From: Verrucomicrobiota bacterium
GTDB lineage: Bacteria; Verrucomicrobiota; Lentisphaeria; JABSQK01; JAJFLO01
Direction: 5' to 3'
DNA: 48,580 bases
Assembly: GCA_021772615.1 (NCBI GenBank)
Contig: JAJFLQ010000117.1
Location: forward strand, 1-48,580
Both the position numbers and the translations under genes were made by a program. The stretch's first letter is position 1. Every line of letters starts with the position of its first letter. The notes below the pieces were generated by a model. It saw nothing but the letters and a program-made list of their open reading frames with translations, was not told the DNA's origin and searched no databases. Below are positions 10,100 through 17,487 of the stretch, one piece after another.

Positions 10100-10630
10100 A
10101 CTCTTAGCCTCGCTCAAATTGTGTAGGATCTCAACCGATCGCGTTTCATCGGACGCGGTCAGAAATTCTACGAATGACATCGGATAGATATTCAGAAAAT
10201 CGACGTTGCCAACTGGAAATGACCCGCGATTGAGTTCAATGCCCAAATGTGAACCGGCGGCGCAGATCGCCATATGGGGGTATTCTTCATTGAAATATTT
10301 CAGACTCGTTAAAGCTCGGGAACACTCTTGTATTTCGTCAAGAACAATAAGTGTATCGTGTTCCTGGATCGTGTTCCTGGATCGGAGTATCCAGATAAGA
10401 ACATAAGTCCTGAAGGATTCTATCGGGTCTTAAATCAGGTTCAAATACCTTGGCTAATTTTTCATCTTCCTCAAAGTTGAAATAGTAATAGTCCTTGAAA
10501 GACGATTTTCCGAAGCGTTTGAGAATGTAAGTCTTACCAACTTGGCGCGCACCTCTCAACACGAGCGGTTTCCGCTTCGAGCGGTTCTTGCATGAATTGA
10601 GCTGCTTTAAAATTGTACGCTGGATGACAC
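10100..10630 (-). pseudogene. AAA ATPase (DUF4143-type), frameshifted by a 13-bp duplication and 3'-truncated
   Basis: The minus-strand frame opens as IQRTILKQLNSCKNRSKRK without an ATG, then PLVLRGARQVGKTYIL (Walker A GARQVGKT), and reads on to YLDTPIQEHD. There the frame is lost. After a -13 base correction it continues DTLIVLDEIQECSRALTSL (Walker B LIVLDEIQ), AICAAGSHLGIEL (sensor 1) and FLNIYPMSFVEFL. The cause is visible: ATCGTGTTCCTGG occurs twice in tandem at 10355-10367 and 10368-10380 (plus strand). The C-terminal DUF4143 half is missing, since family similarity fades near 10100 and the protein should run ~200 residues further. Family members are predicted ATPases of unknown role, abundant in host-associated and environmental bacteria. 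Confidence 0.75.
10355..10380. repeat. 13-bp perfect tandem duplication
   Basis: ATCGTGTTCCTGG is repeated twice without a gap. It lies within the AAA ATPase remnant and shifts its frame. Removing one unit rejoins the Walker A and Walker B halves in frame. Confidence 0.95.
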
Positions 10631-10821
10631 AATCGAAGTTAATTTTTGCTTTTAAAATACGACTTTAATTTATATTCGCACTTTTTTGCCACCACTTTTT
10701 GTAGGAGCAGGGCGGATGCCCTTAATTTAGATTCTGCTGCCCCCGTCATTGCCATTTCCATAACGCGGAACGCCGACTTGTGATATTCGGTTTCCTTGCC
10801 GTATCTGGAGAAAGCGCCCGA

Positions 10822-11259
10822 TTAGGACAGATCAACCGGGTTTACGATTTTACTGAACCCGAGATCATGGAAGTCTTTCGGGTTAGCGGTCGCAAATACA
10901 TCGACGCCATGGTGTTGAAGCGTTAACGCCAACCGGATATCAAAGAGTCGGCGGCGAGCGAACTGACGCCGGTGCACGCGCTTCCAAACCTCGACCATGA
11001 CCGGCGCGTTTTCGACCAGTCGCCACCGCGGGTGCCGTCGATAGGACTGAATGATGTCACATGCTTTGCCGGCTGAAAGCGGTTTCGCCATAACCTTTGG
11101 GTTGCGCAGCAAAACATAGAGTTCGGCGAGCACCAGTTCGCAAATCAACACCTGTTCCGATCCATCGGCCAACGCACAAAGATATCCATTGGCTACAGCA
11201 TGACGTGACGACTCCGGGGCAAGCGCGTAAAAGAGTATGTTCGTGTCAATTGATGTCAT
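10822..11259 (-). CDS. vapC: VapC-type PIN-domain toxin ribonuclease
   Basis: The 145-residue protein begins MTSIDTNILFYAL, the first PIN-domain strand with the catalytic Asp5. It has a central LVLAELYVLL (conserved Glu) and ends with LFDIRLALTLQHHGVDVFAT followed by NPKDF, giving the remaining acidic residues. PIN toxins are Mg-dependent endoribonucleases that block translation by cutting tRNA or rRNA. The ATG at 11259 overlaps the stop of the upstream antitoxin (ATGA), indicating translational coupling. An alternative frame extends upstream to 11352 but overlaps the antitoxin and lacks homology. All four acidic positions seem present, so the toxin should be active unless bound by its antitoxin. 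Confidence 0.88.
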   Translation of the reverse strand: MTSIDTNILFYALAPESSRHAVANGYLCALADGSEQVLICELVLAELYVLLRNPKVMAKPLSAGKACDIIQSYRRHPRWRLVENAPVMVEVWKRVHRRQFARRRLFDIRLALTLQHHGVDVFATANPKDFHDLGFSKIVNPVDLS

Positions 11260-11498
11260 ACCCGGCCCACTTCGTGGTCCAAAACAGCCTTGAGATCCAT
11301 ATGGTCGATATCTGACCGGACGCAGCCTTTGGGCAGCGTTGGCGGCCCCCAATCGGGGTCCGGCGATGTTGGATAGACACTTACGATATACTCCAGACCG
11401 CGACGCACCACTTCTGCCATGGACATCTCTCTCTCGGCTGCAATCGCTTTGACCTTCGTGTAAAGCTCGTCGGGGATTTGAATCTGCGTTTTAATCAT
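11256..11498 (-). CDS. vapB: VapB-type ribbon-helix-helix antitoxin
   Basis: The 80-residue protein starts MIKTQIQIPDELYTKVKAI, then AEREMSMAEVVRRGLEYIV. This is a canonical ribbon-helix-helix N-terminus (alternating hydrophobic strand followed by two helices) with a flexible Pro-rich C-terminus that would wrap the toxin (PTSPDPDWGPPTLPKG). Its stop shares the ATGA with vapC. There is no Shine-Dalgarno sequence in front of the ATG. The -10 element ends only six bases upstream, so the transcript may be leaderless. An operator-like palindrome sits in the promoter spacer, as expected for autorepression by the VapBC complex. Confidence 0.85.
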   Translation of the reverse strand: MIKTQIQIPDELYTKVKAIAAEREMSMAEVVRRGLEYIVSVYPTSPDPDWGPPTLPKGCVRSDIDHMDLKAVLDHEVGRV

Positions 11499-11504
11499 AG
11501 TTGC

Positions 11505-11533
11505 AATTTACCATCATTGCTAAATGATATCAA
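11505..11533 (-). promoter_or_regulatory. vapBC promoter with embedded operator palindrome
   Basis: On the minus strand TTGATA (11533-11528) and TAAATT (11510-11505) are separated by exactly 17 bases, matching a sigma-70 promoter at 5/6 and 4/6 positions. The spacer contains the perfect inverted repeat ATCATT-TAGC-AATGAT (11513-11528). A repressor bound there would occlude RNA polymerase. The ATG of vapB starts six bases after the -10 box. Confidence 0.6.
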
Positions 11534-11637
11534 CCATTGATTTGGTTTTCGTTTCATGCAGCGCCCAGACCGATGTCTAAGTCTGCCCACGAAATACAGT
11601 AGAGTAACCTCGGGGGTTTAAGCCCGAGGTCCTCGTC

Positions 11638-11670
11638 GAACCGCAGATAGAGATTTCCACTATACGGCTC
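11638..11670 (-). ncRNA. Group II intron domain V
   Basis: A 33-nt hairpin with basal stem GAGCCG/CGGTTC and upper stem TATAG/CTAT, the size and shape of the catalytic domain V. It follows the maturase stop with the usual spacing and is followed by a domain VI-like stem. Confidence 0.65.
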
Positions 11671-11722
11671 TCCCGCTATTCTCGTTGCAAGGCATGCACA
11701 GGGAAGCCCGATTCTGCTGTTG

Positions 11723-12280
11723 TCAAAGAGGCTCATAGCCCAGTCTACGCAGGCCTGAGTAGAGACTTTCTCCATCTTTGATAGGTCGGCATCGTCGTTG
11801 CCTTCGATGGTTTATGAAAGACTTGAAGCGGTTCAGCACGAACCAGTTCAGCTCTCTGAAACATTGTCGGGGATACCCTAATTTGAAGTAGTTCTTCCAT
11901 CCACGATTAATGTCGTTAACCGTAGCGATTGTATCGCGTAGCGAGCGCTTGTAGCCACTGGCGGTGACCGAGCGCAATCTCTCACGATATCTGGACGCTG
12001 CCTGGGTGGAAGGAAACGTATTCAGATACTTTCTGTTACGTCCGTGAAGATCATTATCCTCACGCATTGTAAATCCCAGAAAGTCAAGTGAGGCCCCTGG
12101 ATGATTCATTTTCACCACTTTTGTCTTCTCACGATTTATACTCAGCTGCAACTGATCTTCAATTGTACCGATTAGCCAGTCGGTGATCCGTGTCCCCATG
12201 TAGCGGGCCATGACGACAAAGTCGTCTGTATAGCGAATCAACCTCTCTACGCATCGGTGTGGATTAATACTACCGATACC
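11723..12280 (-). pseudogene. ltrA: Group II intron reverse transcriptase/maturase, C-terminal part
   Basis: The frame contains RLIRYTDDFVVMAR, the RT-5 catalytic block (Y-x-D-D, with Thr where Ala is usual). Next come INREKTKVVKMNHPGASLDF with FLGFTMR (RT-6/7), and the thumb/maturase X domain SLRDTIATVNDINRGWKNYF with a basic C-terminus (FINHRRQRRCRP). RT blocks 0-4 are absent: upstream of RCVERLIRY the open frame (to 12343) is made by a TTTCGTG repeat translated as TKHTKHS. Complete LtrA proteins are ~400-600 residues; about 190 remain. It has no HNH endonuclease tail, as in many class C/E-type introns. It cannot be an active reverse transcriptase. Confidence 0.85.
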
Positions 12281-12397
12281 GCTATGTTTCGTGTGTTTCG
12301 TTGCCTCCGCACGCCAAAGCGCGACTAACTGGTGCATAAACAATTACCAGTTTCAATTCCTTTCAATTGAATAGAACAGTCCAGCATAGCTGGTGTA

Positions 12398-12520
12398 ACC
12401 GAAACACGCTAAAAACACGAAAAGAGAGAAGGAGAAGGAAAAGGAAAAATAATTTTTCGTGTGTTTCGTGTGTTTCGTGGGCCTCACCCTACCCTTTCTT
12501 CCCGCGTGCCCGTCCTGGCT
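12398..12520. repeat. TTTCGTG interspersed repeat, inverted pair, copy 2
   Basis: The left arm (ACCGAAACACGC, AAAAACACGAAAAG and a purine tract GAGAAGGAGAAGGAAAAGG) faces a right arm (TTTTTCGTG, TGTTTCGTG, TGTTTCGTGGGC) that runs on as CCTCACCCT and CGCGTGCCCGTCCTGGCTT. The two arms can pair into a long imperfect hairpin. The same arrangement appears at 13.35-13.46 kb, and the CGTGCCCGTCC tail recurs at 13.87 kb. Single half-copies also lie at 11581-11596 and 12285-12302. Confidence 0.7.
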
Positions 12521-12592
12521 TTCCGGTTCGCTGCGAGACATCACTTTTCATTTCAGATAACGATTATCACCTCACGGCACCCCTATCCCTTG

Positions 12593-13027
12593 CTATTCCA
12601 GATTCTCAAGATCCGCCAGATCCTGATGCCGGCCGGCCGCGTGTTTGGTTACCTTGAGATGGTCGAGATCGATGAACGAAAAATCTACACCGTCAATTTC
12701 AGTGTTAATCCGGTGCTCGTAACACGATTGAAAATTGACGCATTTCAGCGACGTGATAATATCAATCCGATTGGGAGGCTGACCGAGCTGTACGACGGTG
12801 TCCGGTTCGAGGAAATCAGAGGCATTGAGCCCCGACGAGCCAAAGCCGAAAGTGGTAATAGCTGCGGCTACGTTGCCCGCATTTTCAACACTCTGATCGA
12901 TCCAGATATCCAGGTCTTTCGTGTATCGAGGATGGCCGTGAAAAGCAACCGCGTACCCGCCAATAATCAAATACCGTACACTATGTACGTTTAGTGATTG
13001 TATAAACTCCCTGAAATCCTTGTTCAT
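12593..13027 (-). CDS. Nucleotidyltransferase (AbiEii/DUF6036-like), putative toxin
   Basis: The 144-residue protein starts MNKDFREFIQSLNVHSVRYL and carries the nucleotidyltransferase signature IIGGYAVAFHGHPRYTKDLD: GG followed by D-x-D in the metal-binding position. It ends with HLKVTKHAAGRHQDLADLEN, the conserved tail of this family. Related proteins act as toxins that modify tRNA 3' ends or, as MNT proteins, AMPylate partners. The start at 13027 lies inside the upstream 60-residue gene (47-nt overlap). An upstream in-frame ATG (13045) is possible but adds no homology. The catalytic residues appear intact. Confidence 0.78.
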   Translation of the reverse strand: MNKDFREFIQSLNVHSVRYLIIGGYAVAFHGHPRYTKDLDIWIDQSVENAGNVAAAITTFGFGSSGLNASDFLEPDTVVQLGQPPNRIDIITSLKCVNFQSCYEHRINTEIDGVDFSFIDLDHLKVTKHAAGRHQDLADLENLE

Positions 13028-13163
13028 CAGGATATTTCCAGGCATTATACTCCTGCCTTATTTGCTCCAATGCCTGCAAACGGGCACGTGGTGATTGTTT
13101 TGACCAATATGCGAAGTCGTTCTTCTGATCATTAATGTTTACTTTTCGGACAGTCTTTATCAT
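12981..13163 (-). CDS. Small conserved protein paired with the nucleotidyltransferase
   Basis: This 60-residue protein (MIKTVRKVNINDQKNDFAYW, LQALEQIRQEYNAWKYPDEQ, VYTITKRT) matches a pattern I recall from small proteins encoded directly in front of AbiEii/DUF6036-type nucleotidyltransferases, usually ending in VY-x-I-x-KR. It overlaps the downstream gene out of frame by 47 nt, so the two must be co-translated. It may be the antitoxin or an accessory subunit; its biochemical role is not known to me. No DNA-binding motif is evident. Confidence 0.6.
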   Translation of the reverse strand: MIKTVRKVNINDQKNDFAYWSKQSPRARLQALEQIRQEYNAWKYPDEQGFQGVYTITKRT

Positions 13164-13339
13164 TGCCGGGCCAGTGCTGATCGAGGGAATATGTGATTAG
13201 TAATCGAAGCCGTCAGAGACGCGCCAATAATATGGCGGCTAAGGGCGTCATTTCAACGAGATGCAGAGAATACCATCCCAATCCCTTTTCGGCCGCAGCA
13301 TTTGTGCACCGATTCTCCGACCCTATCATTAGATACCGT

Positions 13340-13460
13340 TTTGTGTCATTCGGATGTTTCGTGGACCTCACCCGACATTCGGAATAAACCGTACGGATTA
13401 TGTCTGCCCACGAAACACACTAAAACACGAAAAGGGAAAGGAGAAGGAAAAAAATTTCCA
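13340..13460. repeat. TTTCGTG interspersed repeat, inverted pair, copy 3
   Basis: TTTTGTGTCATTCGG and ATGTTTCGTGGACCTCACCC on the left face GTCTGCCCACGAAACACAC, TAAAACACGAAAAGGG and a GGAGAAGGAAAAAAA purine tract on the right. The order of boxes and the purine tract match copy 2. Confidence 0.7.
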
Positions 13461-13595
13461 CAGTGATCCCGTAGGCCCAGGAAATCGCACAATGCTGCAA
13501 ACCATTGGCCTCAGATCCGGGATCTTTCGAAAACACCCATTTTGCATTTTTGACACGATAATAGTGAGAAAGCCGAACGGTTGCAAAGCGCTTTC

Positions 13596-13712
13596 CAAAT
13601 CGAAATCGCTATCGGAATCGGAATCGGTTCCTTGCATCTTCGGCTGAAACACGAATAGATCAAAAAAAATACAGGACGATTTCGATACCGATTTCGATTT
13701 GGATACCGAGAG
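13596..13712. repeat. Degenerate hexamer low-complexity patches
   Basis: Two clusters of imperfect six-base units (AATCGG, AATCGC, GATTTC, GATACC) occur at about 13596-13630 and 13677-13712. Tracts of this kind often flank small mobile or intervening-sequence genes in environmental genomes; no such gene is present here. Confidence 0.5.
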
Positions 13713-13749
13713 GCCATCCCATAATTTCGGCAGTTACGGGACGGCTGTG

Positions 13750-13890
13750 AAAATTTTCGTGTGTTTCGTGGGCAACTCCGTCAACGTGTAGTTTTTCGTG
13801 TCATTCGCGCCTGTCTCGCCGTAGCCTCTTTGCGAAGGCGGATGTTTCGTGGACTTCACCCGTTCGTCCTGCGTGCCCGTCCTTGCTTAC
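13750..13890 (+). repeat. TTTCGTG interspersed repeat, tandem copies 4 and 5
   Basis: Copy 4 (TTTTCGTG, TGTTTCGTGGGC, AACTCC) is followed by copy 5 (TTTTTCGTG, TCATTCGCG, a 40-nt insert, then ATGTTTCGTGGACTTCACCC and GCGTGCCCGTCC). Copy 5 overlaps the 3' end of the minus-strand gene 13801-14298 and supplies its C-terminal codons. Confidence 0.65.
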
Positions 13891-14298
13891 CTTTTCGGTA
13901 CAAAGTAATCGGTTGATAAGCAATGCGCCGGGTTCGTCGCCTTCGACGCAAAACCCTTTCGCTGCAAGCATCCGGGACACCTCGTGATTTTCTGCGTACA
14001 CCTCCTCCTCCCGACGGGCGTTCTCCGCCGGGTCCTCCGTCTTTATGTACATCGATCGATAGCTCGGAAGCACTTCCTCGACGCCGTCCGCGTAGATGCG
14101 GGTGTGCGAATCCGTAGTGAAACGGTTCGAAGCGTAGTAGTCGAGATACTCCCCGTTGGCATTGCTGCCGAACAGATACCAGATCACCCAACTTTTATGG
14201 ACAATCTTCCCGCGTTTTCGCCCCGCGACATGCTCGGGCGGCAGACGAATTCCGGCAGCAGCGAATTCCTCATTGAACTGCGCTTCTATAGATTCCAT
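13801..14298 (-). CDS. Conserved hypothetical protein with repeat-derived C-terminus
   Basis: 165 residues beginning MESIEAQFNEEFAAAGIRLP. Residues ~25-130 (HKSWVIWYLFGSNANGEYLD, YASNRFTTDSHTRIYADG, YAENHEVSRMLAAKGF) match a pattern I recall from small soluble hypothetical proteins of PVC-like genomes, normally ending shortly after LLINRLL. Here the frame reads on through TTTCGTG repeat copy 5 (DGHAGRTGEVHET and an Arg-rich tail), so the original stop was probably lost when the repeat arrived. It has no signal peptide or transmembrane segment. Function unknown. Confidence 0.6.
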   Translation of the reverse strand: MESIEAQFNEEFAAAGIRLPPEHVAGRKRGKIVHKSWVIWYLFGSNANGEYLDYYASNRFTTDSHTRIYADGVEEVLPSYRSMYIKTEDPAENARREEEVYAENHEVSRMLAAKGFCVEGDEPGALLINRLLCTEKVSKDGHAGRTGEVHETSAFAKRLRRDRRE

Positions 14299-14373
14299 GA
14301 TCTTGCCAGTGCGATGGTTGGACGGCTTCCCTGACTTCGCGAATTTAGCGCGCAGTCCCGGTGTACTTAGACG

Positions 14374-17300
14374 CTACTCGTTAACCAGTTCGAAGTAGAG
14401 CCCGTGGCGGCTCACCAGTTCGTCGTGGGTGCCGTGCTCGACGATGGCGCCGCGGTTCATGACCAGGATTCGGTCGGCGTGGCGGATACTTTCGAGACGG
14501 TGCGTAACGATGATGAGCGTGCGCCCCTGCCGTATCGACTCGAGGTTGGCGAGCACGCGCCGTTCGTTGTCGAGATCGAGAGAGTCGGTCGCCTCATCAA
14601 ACACAAAGAACGAGGGATCGCGATAGATGACGCGGGCGATCGAAATGTTCTGTTTGTCGGCCGGCGAAAGCGTGAGATCCAGATCGCTGATGTGCGTGTC
14701 ATAGTGATGCGCGAGATTGGTAATAAGGCTATGAGCGTTTGCCAGCTTGGCGGCGCGTACAACGCGGTCGATATTTGGTTCTGCATCGCCGAGCGCGATG
14801 TTTTCCATGACCGTGCCGGAGAAGATGTGATCGTTCTTCACGACCAGCCCGACGAACCGCCGGAGACTGGTGAGTTTGAGTTTGCTTACCTCGACGTCAT
14901 CGTATGACATCGTACCCTCGGTGGGTTCGAGCAGCGCAGCAATGCATTTTACAAGTGTCGTCTTGCCGGAACCGCTCTTGCCGACAATGCCGATCACCTG
15001 CCCCGGCAACGCAGTGAAGTTGATCCCTTTCAAGGCTTGGTGCGCCCGAGATCCGCCGTACGAAAATCCGACATTGCGAAACTCAATTTTACCCTGAAGC
15101 GTTGTGACCGGAATGGTGTGGTGGCTGTAATCCTGCTCCGGTGCGCACTCGATGATGTCGTTGAGCCGGTTCAGAAGTACGGATGACAACTGCAGCTCTT
15201 CCCACATATTGAGCAGCGTGAAGATGGGAAAATAACTCATCGCCGTAAGCATCTGGAAGGCGATGAATCCGCCCATCGTGAGCTGATCATGAAGAACGAG
15301 CAACGCACCAATCCATAGAAACAGGATTGTGGAGAGAAACCCCAGCGTCTGGATGGTACCGTCGTAACAGTAGATATTGAATTTGCTCTGGCTCTGACTC
15401 TTCAAAAGTTTGGAAAAATCGGAGATCACATTTTCCTTGTAGAAATTTTCCGCGCCGGCGGCCTTTACGGTCTGGATGCCCTTGACGATGTCCTTCTGCA
15501 ACGACCGGTAACGCGCCTCGTTGTTCTGGATGTCGTCGAATGCGGGCTTGAGGATCTTGGCGGAGAAGAACATAAGTCCGAAATAAATCGGCACCAGAAG
15601 CAGAAAAATCTGTGTCATGCGCAGGCTGTATACGGCCATCAAACAGACATAAGCAATGAGTTGTATGCCGGCGATAAGCCCGCCGACGGCACTCTGCACA
15701 ATGAAGTGCCGAATCTCGGTGGCACCTTCGAGACGTCGCTGGATATCGTCTTGACTGCGATTGATAAAGTACGACATCGGCAGCGACAGCATTTTGTCGA
15801 TGATGACGTTCATGAGCATACCGTCCAACCTTGCGGCGGCGTAACTTAGGGTATGCCGTTGAAAGATCGTGAGCAACAGTGTGCCCGCAAGGCTGCCGCC
15901 CAACGCCATGATAAAGAGATTCAGGTTTCTGGGGTCGCGCTGCGCAAGAACCTTGTCGACAATGGTCTGAGTGAGAATCGGGAAGCTGAGCTGCAGCAAT
16001 GAGATCACGACCGTCAGGAACACGGTGATGGCGATTGACTTTCGCAGGGGCCGTAAAAACGGCAGAATCCATGCGACCAGGCCTCGGGTTTCGGGCACGG
16101 CTATGAGATCGTCGGGTGTGTCGAACAGGATCGCGTAACCGGTCCAGTTCTGCTCAAATGCTTCTCGTGAAATCCAGTGAATCTGTCGTGCGGGGTCGGC
16201 AATTCTGAGCTTGTCGCCTTTACGTGCAATCAACACAACCCAGTGGTCATTCTGCCAATGGATTACGGCCGGCATCGAAATCTGATCGAGGTTGCGGGCG
16301 GACATTTTCACCGACTGCGTGTGCAGCCCGATCTCTTCGCCCGCCCGAGCAAGATCGCGCAGCGTCGTGCCGTCGATGCCCGTACAGGTAAGCTCACGAA
16401 CGTAGGGCAGGCTGATGTTGCAGCCGAAGTATCGGCAAATCATCGCAAATGCCGCGGCGCCGCAATCGGCTTCGTCTATTTGCTGAACAAACGGGACATG
16501 GCGGCGGCGCTTGATCTTCCGGCGTTTCGCGGTGGCGCCGTTGGCGTGGGGTGCAGGTACGGAATTGTCCGCAGCCGTCGAGGATTGAATAACACGTGGA
16601 TCACTCTCAGATAGTTCGTGAACCGTATCAGAGTCCGTCTTTTTCAGGAGCTGGGCGAAATCGAGCGGAATACGATCCGGACCGGATCCCGAGTTGTACG
16701 TCGAGATTCGCCTCTGTATGAGTATCTCGAGTTCCGGATACGTGCCGATAAGCGCGTGGAAAGCACCCGGCTCGAGGCTGAGAAGTCGGCAATTGCTGGC
16801 GGCCTGCACGGATGCACCGCGCCGCGTTTGCTGCAGCAGAGATAATTCGCCAAAGAAATCTCCCTGACGGAGATAGGCCAGGTTGACTTCCGAACCGGCC
16901 ACATTCCGAAACACGCGACAACGCCCGTCCTCAATGATATACATGGGCCCGGAGCTGTCGCCTTCCTGGATGATTCGCGCACCGGCGCAGACTTCAACAG
17001 GCGTGAGCGCCCGGAGGATTGCCTGGACGACAGCGGAGGATGCGGAGCCCAGAAACGAATACTGCCGGAGAAAATTCTGGAGATTTCGGTGTTTGACCTG
17101 GAGCTCAATGTACTCGCGCGAATCGGGATACCGCGATATGATGGCTTTGAAGTCAGCCTGACCAAGGCTGACGACGTCAACGTTGCCGCTGGCACGCACG
17201 GTCTTGGTACGTACGCCGGCAGTGAGCAACCCCATTTCGCCGAAAAAATCACCGACGTGCAGTGTATTCACAGGAATATCCGTGCCGTCCTCCGACGTAC

Positions 17301-17487
17301 TGAGTACACGCGCATTGCCGGCAACGATAAGAAAAAACGAATCTGCACCCTCGCCTTCGCGCACAATGATGTCGCCGAACGTAAAGTGCTGGTGCTGAAA
17401 ACGCTCCTGGATTTCGGTTCTTGCCGCGTCGGGAAGAAAACGCAAAAAAGGAATGTCATCGAGGAACTGTTGGACCGATTCAACCAT
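14374..17487 (-). CDS. Peptidase-C39 ABC exporter with two N-terminal cyclic-nucleotide-binding domains
   Basis: The ~1037-residue protein starts at ATG 17487 (MVESVQQFLDD). The open frame extends to 17775 but that part overlaps the upstream gene and has no homology. Two cNMP-binding domains lie at ~14-125 (GDFFGEMGLL, R93) and ~143-260 (GDFFGELSLL). A C39 peptidase spans ~330-455 with Cys342 (EADCGAAAF), His415 (NDHWVVLI) and Asp431, a complete triad for leader-peptide cleavage. Six transmembrane helices occupy ~470-750 and an ATPase ~800-1037: Walker A 836-843 (GKSGSGKT), Walker B FFVFDEAT, H-loop VTHRLES. The Q-loop has Lys for Gln (LVVKND) and the signature reads LSPADKQ instead of LSGGQ. 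Such exporters cut and export peptides or unfolded proteins across the inner membrane. No HlyD adaptor or TolC gene is nearby. Confidence 0.85.
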   Translation of the reverse strand: MVESVQQFLDDIPFLRFLPDAARTEIQERFQHQHFTFGDIIVREGEGADSFFLIVAGNARVLSTSEDGTDIPVNTLHVGDFFGEMGLLTAGVRTKTVRASGNVDVVSLGQADFKAIISRYPDSREYIELQVKHRNLQNFLRQYSFLGSASSAVVQAILRALTPVEVCAGARIIQEGDSSGPMYIIEDGRCRVFRNVAGSEVNLAYLRQGDFFGELSLLQQTRRGASVQAASNCRLLSLEPGAFHALIGTYPELEILIQRRISTYNSGSGPDRIPLDFAQLLKKTDSDTVHELSESDPRVIQSSTAADNSVPAPHANGATAKRRKIKRRRHVPFVQQIDEADCGAAAFAMICRYFGCNISLPYVRELTCTGIDGTTLRDLARAGEEIGLHTQSVKMSARNLDQISMPAVIHWQNDHWVVLIARKGDKLRIADPARQIHWISREAFEQNWTGYAILFDTPDDLIAVPETRGLVAWILPFLRPLRKSIAITVFLTVVISLLQLSFPILTQTIVDKVLAQRDPRNLNLFIMALGGSLAGTLLLTIFQRHTLSYAAARLDGMLMNVIIDKMLSLPMSYFINRSQDDIQRRLEGATEIRHFIVQSAVGGLIAGIQLIAYVCLMAVYSLRMTQIFLLLVPIYFGLMFFSAKILKPAFDDIQNNEARYRSLQKDIVKGIQTVKAAGAENFYKENVISDFSKLLKSQSQSKFNIYCYDGTIQTLGFLSTILFLWIGALLVLHDQLTMGGFIAFQMLTAMSYFPIFTLLNMWEELQLSSVLLNRLNDIIECAPEQDYSHHTIPVTTLQGKIEFRNVGFSYGGSRAHQALKGINFTALPGQVIGIVGKSGSGKTTLVKCIAALLEPTEGTMSYDDVEVSKLKLTSLRRFVGLVVKNDHIFSGTVMENIALGDAEPNIDRVVRAAKLANAHSLITNLAHHYDTHISDLDLTLSPADKQNISIARVIYRDPSFFVFDEATDSLDLDNERRVLANLESIRQGRTLIIVTHRLESIRHADRILVMNRGAIVEHGTHDELVSRHGLYFELVNE

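Larger units (their letters stand above)
11598..12280 (-). mobile_element. Group II intron, 5'-truncated
   Basis: The minus strand carries the 3' half of a bacterial group II intron: the C-terminal part of the maturase gene, then domain V (33 nt, 11670-11638, GAGCCG pairing with CGGTTC and a GAAA-type loop region), then a domain VI hairpin (CCTCGGG...CCCGAGG, 11629-11608), and a typical 3' end TTACTCTAC near 11600. Domains I-III and the first half of the maturase are missing. Both flanks touch the TTTCGTG repeat (TATTTCGTGGGCAGAC at the 3' exon, TTTCGTGTGTTTCGT at the truncation point). The intron could no longer splice or move on its own. Confidence 0.75.
13164..13800. other. Gene-poor stretch filled with repeats and low-complexity sequence
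   Basis: No credible gene. The stretch holds a TTTCGTG inverted pair (13340-13460), a further copy at 13750-13775, and two GAT-rich low-complexity patches (about 13596-13630 and 13677-13712) built from degenerate AATCGG/GATTTC/GATACC hexamers. Open frames here translate these repeats (Ser-Asp or Ile-Pro runs) and are not genes. Confidence 0.5.

Noticed and set aside
12461..12994. Plus-strand 177-codon open frame
   Set aside because: It is the antisense shadow of the nucleotidyltransferase and begins within a TTTCGTG repeat.
9908..13890. CRISPR array or integron attC sites
   Set aside because: The repeats are irregularly spaced, partly inverted and of uneven length, without unique spacers of uniform size and without attC core sites or an integrase.
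15287..16072. Long 261-codon minus-strand frame inside the exporter
   Set aside because: Alternative frame of the exporter membrane domain, rich in His/Arg and with no domain features.
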